A stretch of DNA of 64,000 bases from Flectonema sp. DT1601 (GCA_964019425.1 OZ025867.1:186001-250000); one strand, 5' to 3'; counted from the stretch's first letter, positions 10,979 to 22,100 are shown. Program-made: numbers and translations. The notes: generated by a model not told the origin, from the letters alone.

Positions 10979-12877
10979 ATGAAATATGTGACAGTGATTC
11001 TTTCTGTATTGCAAGTAGCGAAGTGTTTGTCGATTGCTTTTGATTCTTGTTTTGATTTAGAAGGAAATACGACGTATACCGGAACAGCATGTAGTCCAGC
11101 GAACAATGTTGATATTTTAGTGACAGCGAGTACACCTGCTCCGTTTCATGCGTCGTTAGAAGCCGCTGATACGATTTCACAAACTCTGTGTTACTACACT
11201 GGTTCACCGGCACCAACATCATTGGCTGATATGCCGACAGTGTTACCAGATGCAAGTGACTGTTCAGATGGAAATAGTGGTGTAGGTTGGACTAAGATAA
11301 TTGTAAAGAATCCAGGTATGGCAAACGTTGGAATATATTTTAGAGATAATAATGTTCCAGCTAATGGATGGAAGATGTGGATTATTCAAAGTAACAATCA
11401 ACTTGATTATGAACTCGAAACACTACCAGCTCCACCAGCTCCACCACCAACACCAATTCCGACTGATACTCCAACAGCTGTACCGACATCAGTACCAACG
11501 ACAGCACCAACAAGTGTTCCTGGAGCATTAGTGACTGCGTCTCCAACATCGTCTCCGACTGCATCTCCGCAAGCAACTAACAGTCCTCCGCCTGCTGATG
11601 TTTGTACTTCGTATAGTGATAATCAACTCTCTGTAGATGTGAAAATTATTTCAAGCATCGCAACCATAACTTTCGAAGGTCCTTCCACTGCCTGGATTGG
11701 AGTAGGTTTTGGAACAACTATGTCAGGAACGTATAGCATTACCTACCATGATTCGAAACTAGAAGAGTTAATCCTCAGTACTAATGGTGTTGCTAATGTA
11801 CCTGTGACACAGACTGCTTTAACTTTTACAGAAGAAGTTACGAATGGAAGGAGGAAATTAGTGTGCACGAGACCCTTTGATGATACGCCGTACACCTTCC
11901 CAACTACTGGGGGAGTTGATATTATTATCGCTTGTGGGAAGTGTTCATCATCAGGAAAGACAATGCTATTTGGGAATCATGGAACAAGAGATAGAAAACA
12001 TAGCATAGTAGCGTTTAGTAATTGTCCAGCAGTGACTAACACTCCCACAACAGCCCCAACACCAACACCACCTTCAGGTGGAGGTGGAACACCCGCCCCT
12101 CCTACAGGCGGGGGTGGATCCACTGCCGCTCCAATAGGAGCGGCACCTAACTCTAACAGCAGTGGTGGCTTGTCATTAATTGTTATTATTATTATTATTC
12201 TTGGAGTCGTTTTATTATTCTGTGCAATCGGTCTGTTCGCATACCTTCGAACAAAAAAGGGAAAAAAAGGGAAAAACGACAAGAAGAAGAAGAATAATAA
12301 GAATAAGAAGAAGAACAACAACAACAAAGACAAGGACAACTTACTAGACAACGAACTAGGCGAACCTTTACTTCAAGGAGAAGACCAAGAAATGCATGAA
12401 AATAATGAGAGAAAGGTTGGCATTGACGGTACAGAACATGTTGAGGAGTATGAGGATGTTAGAGCTGATGATTTATCAACAGTTGACAGTTCGAGTAGCA
12501 GTAGTAAGCAGGCCACAACTGTTACTTCAAAGAGTGAAGTTATCAGAGGTTCTGAACACGCTTTATCAGATTTAGAATCAAGTGCCCATGAATCATTCTC
12601 ACAACAGTATGATGTGTACCCAGATGATAACATCTCAACCCCATCAGCATCTCCTTCAATAGATTATCGAGAAGATCCTGAACTCCAACAGCTACGACAA
12701 GACCTTCGCGATAAAAATCATGAACTTTCAAAAATGCAAACCAGCAACGTCCGTTTTGATCGCCAACTAATGTCACTCGACGATCAGCTACTCGCTGCAT
12801 GTGCAGCAAAGCAACTACCGACACCTCAAAGAAAAGGTAGTCTACTACCTCCTACAATCGATGTAGAGGATCTGTAG
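10979..12877 (+). CDS. Type I membrane protein with extracellular DOMON domain
   Basis: The 632-residue protein starts with a signal peptide (about residues 1-19, hydrophobic VILSVL core). A Cys-containing ectodomain follows, then a Pro/Thr/Ser linker at about 145-205 built from PTxxPT-like units. A DOMON-like beta domain covers about 212-349, with the hallmark AWIGVGFG stretch. A second Pro/Thr/Gly linker leads to one transmembrane helix at about 397-421. A Lys/Asn-rich stop-transfer segment and an acidic/serine-rich cytosolic tail ending in a short coiled coil complete it. DOMON domains bind haem or sugars. The mucin-like spacers suggest a heavily O-glycosylated surface protein that projects the domain from the cell. 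No cytochrome b561 helices or enzyme domain are fused, so a binding or adhesion role is more likely than electron transfer. The start is favoured by the signal peptide; GGGTTAG lies 6 nt upstream. Confidence 0.75.
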   Translation: MKYVTVILSVLQVAKCLSIAFDSCFDLEGNTTYTGTACSPANNVDILVTASTPAPFHASLEAADTISQTLCYYTGSPAPTSLADMPTVLPDASDCSDGNSGVGWTKIIVKNPGMANVGIYFRDNNVPANGWKMWIIQSNNQLDYELETLPAPPAPPPTPIPTDTPTAVPTSVPTTAPTSVPGALVTASPTSSPTASPQATNSPPPADVCTSYSDNQLSVDVKIISSIATITFEGPSTAWIGVGFGTTMSGTYSITYHDSKLEELILSTNGVANVPVTQTALTFTEEVTNGRRKLVCTRPFDDTPYTFPTTGGVDIIIACGKCSSSGKTMLFGNHGTRDRKHSIVAFSNCPAVTNTPTTAPTPTPPSGGGGTPAPPTGGGGSTAAPIGAAPNSNSSGGLSLIVIIIIILGVVLLFCAIGLFAYLRTKKGKKGKNDKKKKNNKNKKKNNNNKDKDNLLDNELGEPLLQGEDQEMHENNERKVGIDGTEHVEEYEDVRADDLSTVDSSSSSSKQATTVTSKSEVIRGSEHALSDLESSAHESFSQQYDVYPDDNISTPSASPSIDYREDPELQQLRQDLRDKNHELSKMQTSNVRFDRQLMSLDDQLLAACAAKQLPTPQRKGSLLPPTIDVEDL

Positions 12878-13323
12878 AACTTTAGACACTGTGACTTGTC
12901 TATTGTAAAGAGCAAGAACTAATTATCTTCGCTGTGTTTATTCACTGCGCTGTGCTCACATAGTTTAGGAATTACAGAAACAGCAGTATTACTATTCGCT
13001 GTGTTTGTTCACTGCAGTGGATTTGTTCCCTTTTTTTTTTCTTTCCCATTTTTAATTTTTTTTGTTTTTTTTTTTTGTAAGAAATAATAAACTAGAATTT
13101 AAAAATTAGCAGAGAAAAAAAAGAAGAAAGACAAAGAGAGAGTAAGACTGCTTTATTTATTTATTTATTTATTTTCTGTTAAGTTACGTTAGTTGTTTTC
13201 TATCCAATCGATTCGTTACTGGTACTCAATAGAATTCTGTTATCAGTGGTAGGTTATAAATATTGAGTAATCCTTTACTTATGACTTTATTATACAGCAA
13301 CACACACACACACCCTCTTAGCA
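12878..13323. other. Intergenic with TTTA and CA microsatellites
   Basis: About 450 bp. It holds a (TTTA)n run at about 13152-13172 and a (CA)n run at about 13300-13313. CCCTCTTAG ends two bases before the next ATG. No gene seen. Confidence 0.6.
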
Positions 13324-14664
13324 ATGTCTCTCCAAGATGCCGTTGAAGAGCTTGAGAACATCGCTTCTCAATGCGAAAGTAAAAAGGTTAAGAAAATGAT
13401 CCAAGATGGTCTTCTAAAATTACAGCAGGAAATCGATAATTCTACGAAGGCCGATGAAGCGAAGGCAGAAGAAGAGAAGAACGCCGCTGCAGAAGCAGCA
13501 GCGCAAAAAGAAAAAGATGAACGGGAGGCTGAACGTGCGGCTACTGAAGAGGCGGCAAGAAAGGAAAAAGAGAAGGCAACTCCGGAACCAACACCAGAAC
13601 CAACACCAGAACCAGAACCAGAGCCAGTAAAAGAAGAAACAAAAGCCGCCCCAACTAAAACAACCAAACCAGGAGAACTCCAAGTGGATGGCGTGGGAAT
13701 GGGAATGATGGACGAAATGCAAGAAGTTCTCGATTCTAACAAAGTTCAATTTGGACTGGTAATGGTTCCGATGGGATCAGGTACCTTTACAAGAAATAAA
13801 ATGATATTCGTTCAATGGATGGGATCAAACTGTACTGGTTTAAAGAAAGCTAAGGCAGTTCAAAAGGCTGGTGAGGTCGGAAACTTATTCGGAGCAACTC
13901 ACGCCACCTACAACATTGACGGCGACCTTGAAGACTGCTCGTTAGACGCGGCTGTGAAAGAACTAAAATCCGTCTTTGTGACTGACTCTGGTAATTTCTC
14001 AACAGCACAACTGAAAGCAGACATCGAACAACGTATTAAAGAACAGTCCCCAGCATCACCAACTTCAAGAAAAACAGCGAAAGACTTAGGACTCTCTGAA
14101 AACACCGTACTTAAAGAATTGCGTAAGAACTTAGGAGCCTTTAACTGGTGTCTACTTGAACCATCACCTGATCCTATTAAGATGTTTAACGCTGGTAGTA
14201 AAAGTATTCAAGAAATGCACGAATACTTAGAAGAAGATAGAGTTCTTTATGGACTCATTCGTTTAGGATTTGGAACAGGAGCCTATCGCAGAACTAAGTG
14301 GGTTTGTGTTACTTTTGTAGGAGAAAACGTTGGAGCCATGGCTAGAGGAAAAATGGTTTCATGCAGAGGTCAAATGGAAGATATCTTAAAGCCATACTCT
14401 GTTACTATCGAGGTCCATGGTAAAGAGGAAGCCACTATTGAAGCAATCCTCGACAAGGTTAAAAACTTTATCGTCTCAGATGAGTTTGATAAGACGAAGG
14501 TCACTGTTGAAGAGTTCAACGCTGCCCTGTTGGAAGAAATCAAAGAAACTGCTGAATTCTTTGGCGACGAAGCCGAACCAGAATGGGACGAATCTTACAC
14601 AGATATTATCCAAAAAATTAAAGGCGACGGTGGTCCAATGTGGGGACTATTTTCGTATGCGTGA
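13324..14664 (+). CDS. Tandem ADF-H (coactosin-like) actin-binding protein
   Basis: The 446-residue protein has a helical N-terminal region of about 40 residues, then a Lys/Glu/Ala-rich segment and an (E/P/T) repeat linker at about 88-105. Two similar ADF-H domains follow at about 126-235 and 265-395. Both carry the coactosin-type run of aromatic and glycine residues: FGLVMVPMGSGTF in the first and YGLIRLGFGTGAY in the second. Each is followed by WMGSN or TFVGEN and a basic helix. Coactosins bind F-actin sides and protect filaments from capping, and two domains in one chain would allow cross-linking or more avid binding. The tail is acidic and ends in an aromatic motif. The GC-richer, uniform codon choice suggests a well-expressed gene. 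The start follows CCCTCTTAG-CA. The family call is secure; severing versus bundling activity cannot be told. Confidence 0.85.
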   Translation: MSLQDAVEELENIASQCESKKVKKMIQDGLLKLQQEIDNSTKADEAKAEEEKNAAAEAAAQKEKDEREAERAATEEAARKEKEKATPEPTPEPTPEPEPEPVKEETKAAPTKTTKPGELQVDGVGMGMMDEMQEVLDSNKVQFGLVMVPMGSGTFTRNKMIFVQWMGSNCTGLKKAKAVQKAGEVGNLFGATHATYNIDGDLEDCSLDAAVKELKSVFVTDSGNFSTAQLKADIEQRIKEQSPASPTSRKTAKDLGLSENTVLKELRKNLGAFNWCLLEPSPDPIKMFNAGSKSIQEMHEYLEEDRVLYGLIRLGFGTGAYRRTKWVCVTFVGENVGAMARGKMVSCRGQMEDILKPYSVTIEVHGKEEATIEAILDKVKNFIVSDEFDKTKVTVEEFNAALLEEIKETAEFFGDEAEPEWDESYTDIIQKIKGDGGPMWGLFSYA

Positions 14665-15144
14665 AGTCAATGAGTTTTCCCCCCTTCCGAAAAACCCTTA
14701 TAATGATCCACTTATTATCCATGTGATGGGAGTTAATAAATAATAACTCGAAAGATATCATACTGAACTGAAGTAGTCAATTATGCCAACAACTAAACTT
14801 AAGTAACCTTATTAGAAATGAAACACTCTCCTCATCGCATTCGAGTGGCCGGTTATGAACCGGCGAAGAATTTGCTGATTGCGTTGATTTCGTTTTTCTA
14901 AATCGTACGATGACTTCATTTTTTTTAGAAAGTTTTTGAAAAGTAAGGTACTTTTTATAATTAAATACTCTCTGATAAAAAGAGAGAGAGAGAGAGCTGA
15001 GAGAGTGGAACCAATTTATTGTTAAAACCTTTTTTTTTAATTTTTTTTTTAAAGTTCAAGTAAAAATTAGTAGTTGTGTGTTTCGGAGAAGAGAAAGATG
15101 GACTTACCTTCGTGTGGAATGTTTATTGCCGCCAATCCGTGTAT

Positions 15145-15175
<31 letters not shown>

Positions 15176-15575
15176 GTTCATTTCTGGTCCAAAGTGCGCA
15201 TTGCGCACAAACGAAAAACTTACATTCTTGTGTATTTTTGTGTTTTGTGTTTTTTTTTTTTTTGCCTCGTGTGTCCACTTCCCCTCCAATTCCACCTGCC
15301 TTACAGCGACATCGTAACGAAGGGGGAAAAGTGTTCCAAAAATGACATCCCATTTGATATAAAAAAACCAAAAAAAAAAAAAAATTAAAATTAAAAAATA
15401 ACATACGTTAATAAGTAACAACCAGCCCACTTTACATAGTTACCTTCTTCCTTTTTATAGAAGAATCAACAAGCATACTGTCAATGGATGTTTTTTTTTT
15501 TTTTTTTTTTTTTTTTCCCTTTCTTCTCAGGACTCTTATTATGTTAGTTCCCCTTCAGAAATACAATAAAAAAAT
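14665..15575. other. Intergenic/3' UTR with hairpin and long T tracts
   Basis: About 910 bp. It contains a perfect GC-rich hairpin at 14848-14864, a (GA)n run near 14980-14998, and T runs at 15147-15175, 15250 and 15490. Several overlapping frames here read as poly-Phe or poly-Lys and are composition artefacts. CCCCTTCAG lies 17 nt before the next start codon. Confidence 0.6.
14848..14864 (+). other. Short perfect hairpin in the 3' region of the ADF-H gene
   Basis: GCCGGTT pairs perfectly with AACCGGC around an ATG loop. It stands out as GC-rich in AT-rich surroundings, about 185 nt after the stop codon. It may be a 3' UTR structure. Confidence 0.4.
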
Positions 15576-16694
15576 ATGTCTCTTTTTCATGCTCTTGCGG
15601 ACCGTCATGTGTTCACACCATTTATTGCAGTGATGTGGTTGGTGAGCGGGTTGATTACAAACGTACTTCAACTGTTGGCCTTTCTCATCCTCTACCCAAT
15701 GTCAAAAACTTGGTGTAGAATTGTAATTTCAAAAATTGCGTATTTCTGGTGGTGCATTCCAATTTGGATGGTTGACTGGTGGTCTCGCACAGAGCTCAGA
15801 ATAAACTATAATGGGGATATCAAGAAAATAGGAAAAGAGAATGCAGTTATTCTATGTAATCACACTGGTGATGTCGACTGGTTGATGGGCTGGATTTTAG
15901 CAGAGAGACACGGAACGTTGGGATCAACTAAGTCTTACATGAAGATGCTTTCGAAGTATCTTCCAATTCTAGGTTGGAGTTGGTACTTTGTTGATTATAT
16001 CTTCATCTCAAGAGATTGGAATAAAGATCAGAAAACTTTAGCAAAAACATTCAAAACGTTAAACGATTATCCTTCGAGTCTTCCCTTCTGGATTGCTTTG
16101 TTCTGTGAAGGTACTCGTCAAACACCAAAGAAACTACTCGAATCTCAGCAGTGGTGCCGTGAGAATAATAAACCAATATTAAATAACTTATTATGGCCAA
16201 GAACAAAAGGGTTTGTTTCAACTGTTCAGGGACTTCCAGACAAACTCGACGCCGTTTATATGTTCGCAATGAACTTACCAGAATCTGATAAGGAAGCATC
16301 GTTTGCTAACTTCTTACGTGCCAAGGAGAGTGTTATTTCACTTCAGATTAGACGGTGGAGCAAAGACGAACTTCCTACAGATGAGAACGGTCTTAAGGAA
16401 TTCTGCACTGATGTTTACAAACAGCTTGACAAGGACATCTCTGATGCTGCGATAAACGGACACTTCTCTGGAACTAGCATCCATCTTCCTCGCAGTCTAA
16501 TGTCTCGATTTTCAGCTGTCTTCTGGACCGTTGTAGTTCACGGATCTCTTTCATGGTTGCTGTACACATCACCAAGTACTGCTGTGGTGTACAGTATTCT
16601 TGGTCTTTATCTTGTAATGGGTTTGGGTCTTGTCGGAATGATTGCCTATGCCGAAGGTGACAAAAAAGCAAAGAAAGACAAAAAGAAAGACTAA
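15576..16694 (+). CDS. Lysophospholipid acyltransferase (PlsC/AGPAT family)
   Basis: The 372-residue protein transfers a fatty acyl chain from acyl-CoA to a lysophospholipid, most like the AGPAT3/4/5-LCLAT group. The catalytic motif NHTGDVDW is at residues 95-102 (H96, D101 as the H-x4-D pair) and the acyl-acceptor motif FCEGTR at 176-181. A hydrophobic N-terminal helix (about 18-42) and two C-terminal helices (about 310-360) give the usual membrane topology. The C terminus ends KKKD, which satisfies the KKXX dilysine rule for ER retrieval. Length is normal for the family. No intron is seen. The start follows CCCCTTCAG by 17 nt. The exact lysolipid substrate cannot be assigned. Confidence 0.9.
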   Translation: MSLFHALADRHVFTPFIAVMWLVSGLITNVLQLLAFLILYPMSKTWCRIVISKIAYFWWCIPIWMVDWWSRTELRINYNGDIKKIGKENAVILCNHTGDVDWLMGWILAERHGTLGSTKSYMKMLSKYLPILGWSWYFVDYIFISRDWNKDQKTLAKTFKTLNDYPSSLPFWIALFCEGTRQTPKKLLESQQWCRENNKPILNNLLWPRTKGFVSTVQGLPDKLDAVYMFAMNLPESDKEASFANFLRAKESVISLQIRRWSKDELPTDENGLKEFCTDVYKQLDKDISDAAINGHFSGTSIHLPRSLMSRFSAVFWTVVVHGSLSWLLYTSPSTAVVYSILGLYLVMGLGLVGMIAYAEGDKKAKKDKKKD

Positions 16695-16939
16695 GTAGTT
16701 CTTCCTTCTGTTTTATGTTATGCGATGATTGTATAAAATAACAATGTCAGCGTGTGGATCATGCGCCCAACATTATTATTACAAAAAAATGGAAAAAAAA
16801 AAAAAAAAAAAAAAAAGATAAAACAAAACAAAGTTAATGCAGTTCAAAAAAAAAAAAAAAAGAAACACGAGAAACTTGTAAACTTTAAAAAAAATAATTT
16901 ATTTATTTATTTGTTTCCCTAATTGTCAGATAATTAACA

Positions 16940-18034
16940 ATGGGAAAGAAGAAGAATGTATCAGAGAAGGCTGGACGGGGTAGCAGTCAGGCAGGTTTGG
17001 TTCCAATCGATGTTTCAGAAGTTAGGTTCACTCATTCAAGAATTAGACCACAATTCTCATGTGGTAGGAAAGTAATGGATACCCTTTCTGATTTAGAAAC
17101 TGGTAAGATTACAATTAAAGATCTTCCTCCTATCACACTCATTTCATCTGCTAGCGGAGGAGCTCCGTACTTCTCACTCAACAACAGGAGATTATTTGTT
17201 CTAAAAGAACTTCGAAGCAAAGGAATTATCTCTGAGATCAATGTGAGAGTAAAACCTCCACTCGACAGTAAACGTGAACGTGATAGATACACTGTAGATA
17301 AATGTTCTTTATCAGCTAAGTTAATGGGAATTAAAGAAGCTGAAGAAACACCAACAGAAGACGACGATGATCACAAAAAGAATTCAAAACCGACAACCGA
17401 ATCATCAAGTGACTCCTTTGCTAACAGCTGGACTTTCTCAAAAGGTGACGTCACTGTTTATGGAATTGATGCCAATTCTCTGAAGGCTAAGAAATGGATT
17501 AGAGATCCAGTCATTTCATTCTTCTTACAAGTATTGAGAGACAGGTCTGCTATGTCAAAATCACCTGCCTGCATTCTAGACCCTCCAATATCAATGTTAG
17601 TAATGAGTCAACCAGATGCAAACTCTGCGAGAGAAATACTCGGAGAGAAGATTACTTCTCAGCTGTCGGATACTTCAACAACTGTTGTCGCCATCGTAAA
17701 CAACTCATCATCACCTGAGTGTGCTACATCAGGATCACATTGGTCTTTAATTGCTAGAACTCGTGAAAAATGGTTAGCGATGGATTCTTGTGGAAAATCA
17801 AACGACAGTCATGCGCAGAAGCTTGCTAACATTCTATCTGGATCAACTGTTGAATTAGTGTATCCTGATGTTCCGCAACAACAGAATTCATATGACTGTG
17901 GTGTTCACGCGATGATAAACGCTGCAGCAGTATCTGGAGTCCCAAGCATACCAACAGAAACAGATGAAATGAGAGAACACGTCAGAGAAATGTTATGGAA
18001 TTTGAGTAAATTACAATCCCTCGATGACTTTTAA
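16940..18034 (+). CDS. SENP8/NEDP1-like C48 cysteine protease with N-terminal NNRRL domain
   Basis: The 364-residue protein has a C-terminal Ulp1/SENP protease domain (about 175-360), closest by eye to the NEDD8 protease SENP8. The catalytic residues are H267 (HWSL), D282 (MDS) and C320 (YDCG), with Q314 placed for the oxyanion hole. The local order LDPP...HWSL...DS...QQNSYDCG matches SENP8. SENP8 processes NEDD8 precursors and removes NEDD8 from cullins and other proteins. Residues about 24-100 form a separate domain with IRPQFSCGRKV, DLPPI and SLNNRRLFVLK. I recognise this as a conserved, uncharacterised module of many protist proteins. An acidic Ser-rich linker joins the two. Animal SENP8 has no such extension as far as I know. 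The start follows AATTGTCAG by 10 nt. Confidence 0.85.
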   Translation: MGKKKNVSEKAGRGSSQAGLVPIDVSEVRFTHSRIRPQFSCGRKVMDTLSDLETGKITIKDLPPITLISSASGGAPYFSLNNRRLFVLKELRSKGIISEINVRVKPPLDSKRERDRYTVDKCSLSAKLMGIKEAEETPTEDDDDHKKNSKPTTESSSDSFANSWTFSKGDVTVYGIDANSLKAKKWIRDPVISFFLQVLRDRSAMSKSPACILDPPISMLVMSQPDANSAREILGEKITSQLSDTSTTVVAIVNNSSSPECATSGSHWSLIARTREKWLAMDSCGKSNDSHAQKLANILSGSTVELVYPDVPQQQNSYDCGVHAMINAAAVSGVPSIPTETDEMREHVREMLWNLSKLQSLDDF

Positions 18035-18213
18035 AACTGTCTGACCATTTATATCATACCAACCTCCTAGCCCAATCATCGACACGTCATAACTCAACTG
18101 TAACATCAAAATACTTTACTTATTTTACATCATCTCAGGTTACATAAATTATGTGATAGTAATCTTATTGAATATCTTTATTTATAATTATAAAGTCACA
18201 CAGTACAAAAGGA

Positions 18214-18753
18214 ATGGATGTCGAATCGTCGATTAGCAAGATCACTCGCATTAAAAAACGTGAGGAAGAACACCTCGAAGAGATAATGTCGGAGCTTCAC
18301 CAGTTGAAGGAGGTTGACGATGTCAATAAAAAAGCATCGAAAAGATACATTGAAGAGAGTGAAATATTCCAAACAGATGTTGGAACTATTTTATCTGAAG
18401 TTAGGAATGTAAAAGCCTTGGGTGAAAGTGTTAAACAACTGAAGGAATTCTCAACAGAATTCTCAAATATGTGTTCGGGGTTGACCACTGCAGTTAGTGA
18501 TGGCTTGCGTTCATTGGAAGGATTTTCAAAGGCAGTTCATACAATGAAAGAAACTCTTGCCAGTCCTTCACAACCATCACAGCATTCACAACAGACAGAC
18601 TGCTCGTTGAATTCTGCAGAAGCGAAGCTACAAACTCTGCTGTCGGAATATCAAAATACTTTAAATAATTTGAAATCTCGACGAATTCAGCAACGAATTG
18701 AACAACAAAGTTCACTACACAACTTGAGACAGATAACTATCATTCCTGGTTAG
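18214..18753 (+). CDS. Small coiled-coil protein of unknown function
   Basis: The 179-residue protein is almost entirely helical. Heptad-like Leu/Ile/Val spacing runs from about residue 5 to 100, followed by a Ser/Pro/Gln-rich break at about 117-130 and a second short coil at about 133-172. There is no signal peptide, membrane segment or known motif. Size and architecture resemble subunits of tethering, kinetochore or BLOC-type complexes, but no sequence signature supports a choice. CACACAG lies 10 nt upstream of the ATG. It sits between the SENP8-like gene and TOR on the same strand. Confidence 0.65.
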   Translation: MDVESSISKITRIKKREEEHLEEIMSELHQLKEVDDVNKKASKRYIEESEIFQTDVGTILSEVRNVKALGESVKQLKEFSTEFSNMCSGLTTAVSDGLRSLEGFSKAVHTMKETLASPSQPSQHSQQTDCSLNSAEAKLQTLLSEYQNTLNNLKSRRIQQRIEQQSSLHNLRQITIIPG

Positions 18754-18971
18754 GTATAATTTATGTTCCTCTCTTGAAAACCATCTTTCATCAGTCTCAG
18801 TGAGGCTACCGGGTATTTCTCGGAGAAAACTATCTTCTTATCGTTGATGGTCACTTAAGTTTTTGTCAGTAATATTCTTCTCTTTTTGTAGTATTTTCCA
18901 AAACCATGATGATGCCGACTGAGGGGGTTTAAAGTAGCTTTTGCATATTGAGGCTAGCAATTATTATTTTT

Positions 18972-19193
18972 ATGTTGTCTCAGTCACCAAAATCAAAATG
19001 CTTATTTGCTGAGAGAACCAGTACTTTGCACAGAAAGAATGCTGGGCAATTGGTCAATCGGGAGGGGGGTCGGTCGAAGCCCTGGGGGGTCACTTGGGGC
19101 CCTAGATTGTATGAGGAAGTTGTTGTTCACCGCACACAGCACTGTTTCAACGCAGATATCACATATCGAATTAGTGGTAAACGCGCTTACTAG
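18972..19193 (+). other. Upstream ORF overlapping the TOR start
   Basis: An ATG at 18972 opens a 73-codon frame that ends at 19193, in a different frame from TOR and overlapping its first 155 bases. A very short second uORF starts at 18998. An acceptor-like TTGTCTCAG ends at 18983; processing there would remove the first ATG. These could reduce TOR translation, or the true TOR start may differ from the one chosen. Confidence 0.35.
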
Positions 19194-22100
19194 AGATGAT
19201 GCGAGTGAACTCCCAGAATCAACAATTCAACATATCAATAAAGAAATAAAAGGATTGTTCAACACTGACAATGCTTCTAAACTACTTGGAATGCGAGTCA
19301 TATTCGCTCTCGTAGAAACCGAGTATTGGGACTTCGCTCTTAAGATAACCTTCTTCTACAACCTCACAAAGAGTAGCTTACCATCAGCAGATCCACAAGT
19401 AGTAAAACAAGCATCCAAATGCATTGCGAAAATAGCAGCTGTTGGAACTCAACGCGACGGTGGTCTCATTACAGGTTCTATTGTAGAAGAAGAGCTGCGA
19501 CGTTCACTTGAGTGGCTGTCTGCACGTGATAAGTACAATCGGTGGTACTCTGCTTGTGTTGTAATCAGAGACTTAGTCCGTAAAGTTCCTGAACTACTAA
19601 TACCAAGAACGGAACTTATCTTAGAAAGAATATGGGCACCAGCATGGTCTGACTCATCAACAGACAGAGAAGCAGCAGTCAGATGTTTTAAAGCTGTTAT
19701 TGACGTTAGTTTTATTGATGATCAAGATTGGACGAGATTATTTGATAGAGTTATATCAAAAGTTTTCGAAGGATTATTTAAAAGAAAACAATCATCAGTT
19801 CATGGATCACTACTCTGCCTGAGAGAGCTACTCGATTATTCCTGCGGACAATTTCAAACCACTGACTTTCGCGCCTTAGCTGACGCGGTCCTAGACGGTG
19901 GTTTACTTGCCGATTCTGAAGTCCAACGAGTAGCTTTACAAGCACTGTCAAAAATGGGAAGACACTACGAAGATATATTCCAAACTACTTACTTAGAAGA
20001 AACAATGAATCGAATCGGACATTTATATAACAATTCACCAGCTAACAGAGAGACGACTTATTGGGCTTTATCAGAGTTGGTTACAACGTTGGGATCGTGC
20101 TTTATTGAAGGACACACTAATAGTATTGTAAAGTACATCAGAGAGGGAATGACCACTCAAATGAGGAGACCTGCCTTAAAGTTGCTTGGATTGATGGCTG
20201 CTACATGTCCTGAGCGAATGGAAGTTGAATTGGGTGGTGAAGAGTGGAATGCACTCTTTCGACATGACCCCATCACGGAGAACCACTTCGATGTTTTTCA
20301 ATCAATAATGAACTCTATACCGTCCTTGAGAAAAGATCTTGTTTTAATAAATAAAGAAATTATAAACAATATTTTATCAGATCCTAAAGAAGCTCATTCA
20401 CACCGACTCACTTTAAAATCAATCGGAAATATTGAATGTTGTATCCCTTTAGAAGTTGCTGATGCACGAGAATTACTGAGATCACATGTGTTACGTTATC
20501 TCTCTCATAGCTCATCACTTATTAGAGAGGCGAGTGTTGAAGCAACGATCACATTGGTGAGACATTTATATAATATTGACGACAATAAAAGTGATATTTT
20601 AGTATTTCTTGAACCCGCAATTGATCTCAGCGTCGTCGACCTCGATCCGAGAATCCGAACTTGTGTTTTACGAGGACTCGATCGAGCTCCTGAATTAGCA
20701 TCACTCTACTCCTCCAGTAGATGTGTTGAATGTCTTTTTATGGCTTTCAACGATGATCTACTTGACAATAGAATGTTAGCATTGCAGTGTCTATGTCGAA
20801 CAGCTGACAACGAAGAAGTCCTCGGTGGGTTAAATAAAATCCTACAAAGACTAACAGAAGATCTAGATACTGTTAGGGACAGTCCAAAGCAACAAACTCA
20901 TTACGCTGTTTTACTCGCTTTGTTAATAAAAGAAGTACCGAACGTTGTATTGCCAATGGCCTTGGATGTGTTGCAAGTTATTAAGAATCGACTTCGAGGA
21001 TCGTTAAATACAAGAAATCCACAGCTACTAACATCATTATTAACGACTCTTGGTGAGCTGAACGATCTCATCAACGTTGATGACGCGGCAGCAAAAGCTT
21101 TACTTTATGAATTCTTTCCTTTGGTATTGGATTGCTTAGAGGATCGACATAATATGAAAAAAAGACTCGCAGCTGTTCATGCTTTAATTAAACTGATTAG
21201 ATCAACGGGTCTCGTTATTGATTTCTATGAGGAATATCCTCACGTGTTACCAGTCTTGTTAGGTTTTCTTCAATCAAAAGAAGATTGGGGACTCCAATCA
21301 GGTGTCATGAAGTTAATCGGAACAATTGGAGCAGTTGATCCTCTCAGAGCAAAGAATTTATCATTTTGGGCTGAGGTCGAAGAGCATGACGGAGTCAGAA
21401 AAAGAACAATGATTGAAGCGAAAAGAGTTCGTTCTAAAGACGTTGATATTCAAACTGAGATGATGAAGAGTTCGTTAAAACATCAAATTCAACAAGTGAC
21501 TCAATGGAATTGGGGGCTTGTTAAAGAAGTGACAGTAGCTCTTCAACCACCAATGAAATCACAACCAGGACTGATTGATCAATTACCGGCTGTATCATTA
21601 CAGGCGTTGTTGTTGATATTAGCAACACCCACTCACTCAATTATTCATCCAAAGGCCATTGATGCCATCAGACTTGTGATTAAATCACTTTCTCATAGTC
21701 AGTTGGTAAACTTCTGTCCTTGTTTGTTAGTTCCAATACTGAAACTGTTGAGGCAACCCTCTGTGAGAGACACTCATTCGAAACTGTTTCAATTGCTTAA
21801 CACGTTAGTAGCTGTACTTCACAATGCTATAACTCCTCACTGTGAAGCAATCCTCTCAATGGTTAAAGAGTATTGGGATCAAGTCATGAGAGAAGCTTCT
21901 CAAAGTCAAAGAGCTCAAATTCAAATAACAGGACTGGGTTCTGAAGCGGAAACAGTCCAAAATTCATCTGATTCAGCAACCAACTCAAGAGATGGACCCA
22001 GCAGTGGTGATCGACAAATGTATTCAGATGCGACGACAGATGATAAATCCCCTCCAGGACTCGAACAAACAACAATGCAAGTTGAAGTACTTTTAATAAA

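Noticed and set aside
11977-12351. A 124-codon - strand frame under the DOMON gene
   Set aside because: It is a shadow of the Pro/Gly linker and Lys/Asn-rich tail of the + strand gene.
15076-15430. Several overlapping open frames on both strands around a T tract
   Set aside because: They share the same homopolymer and read as poly-Phe or poly-Lys. No frame shows coding composition on either side.
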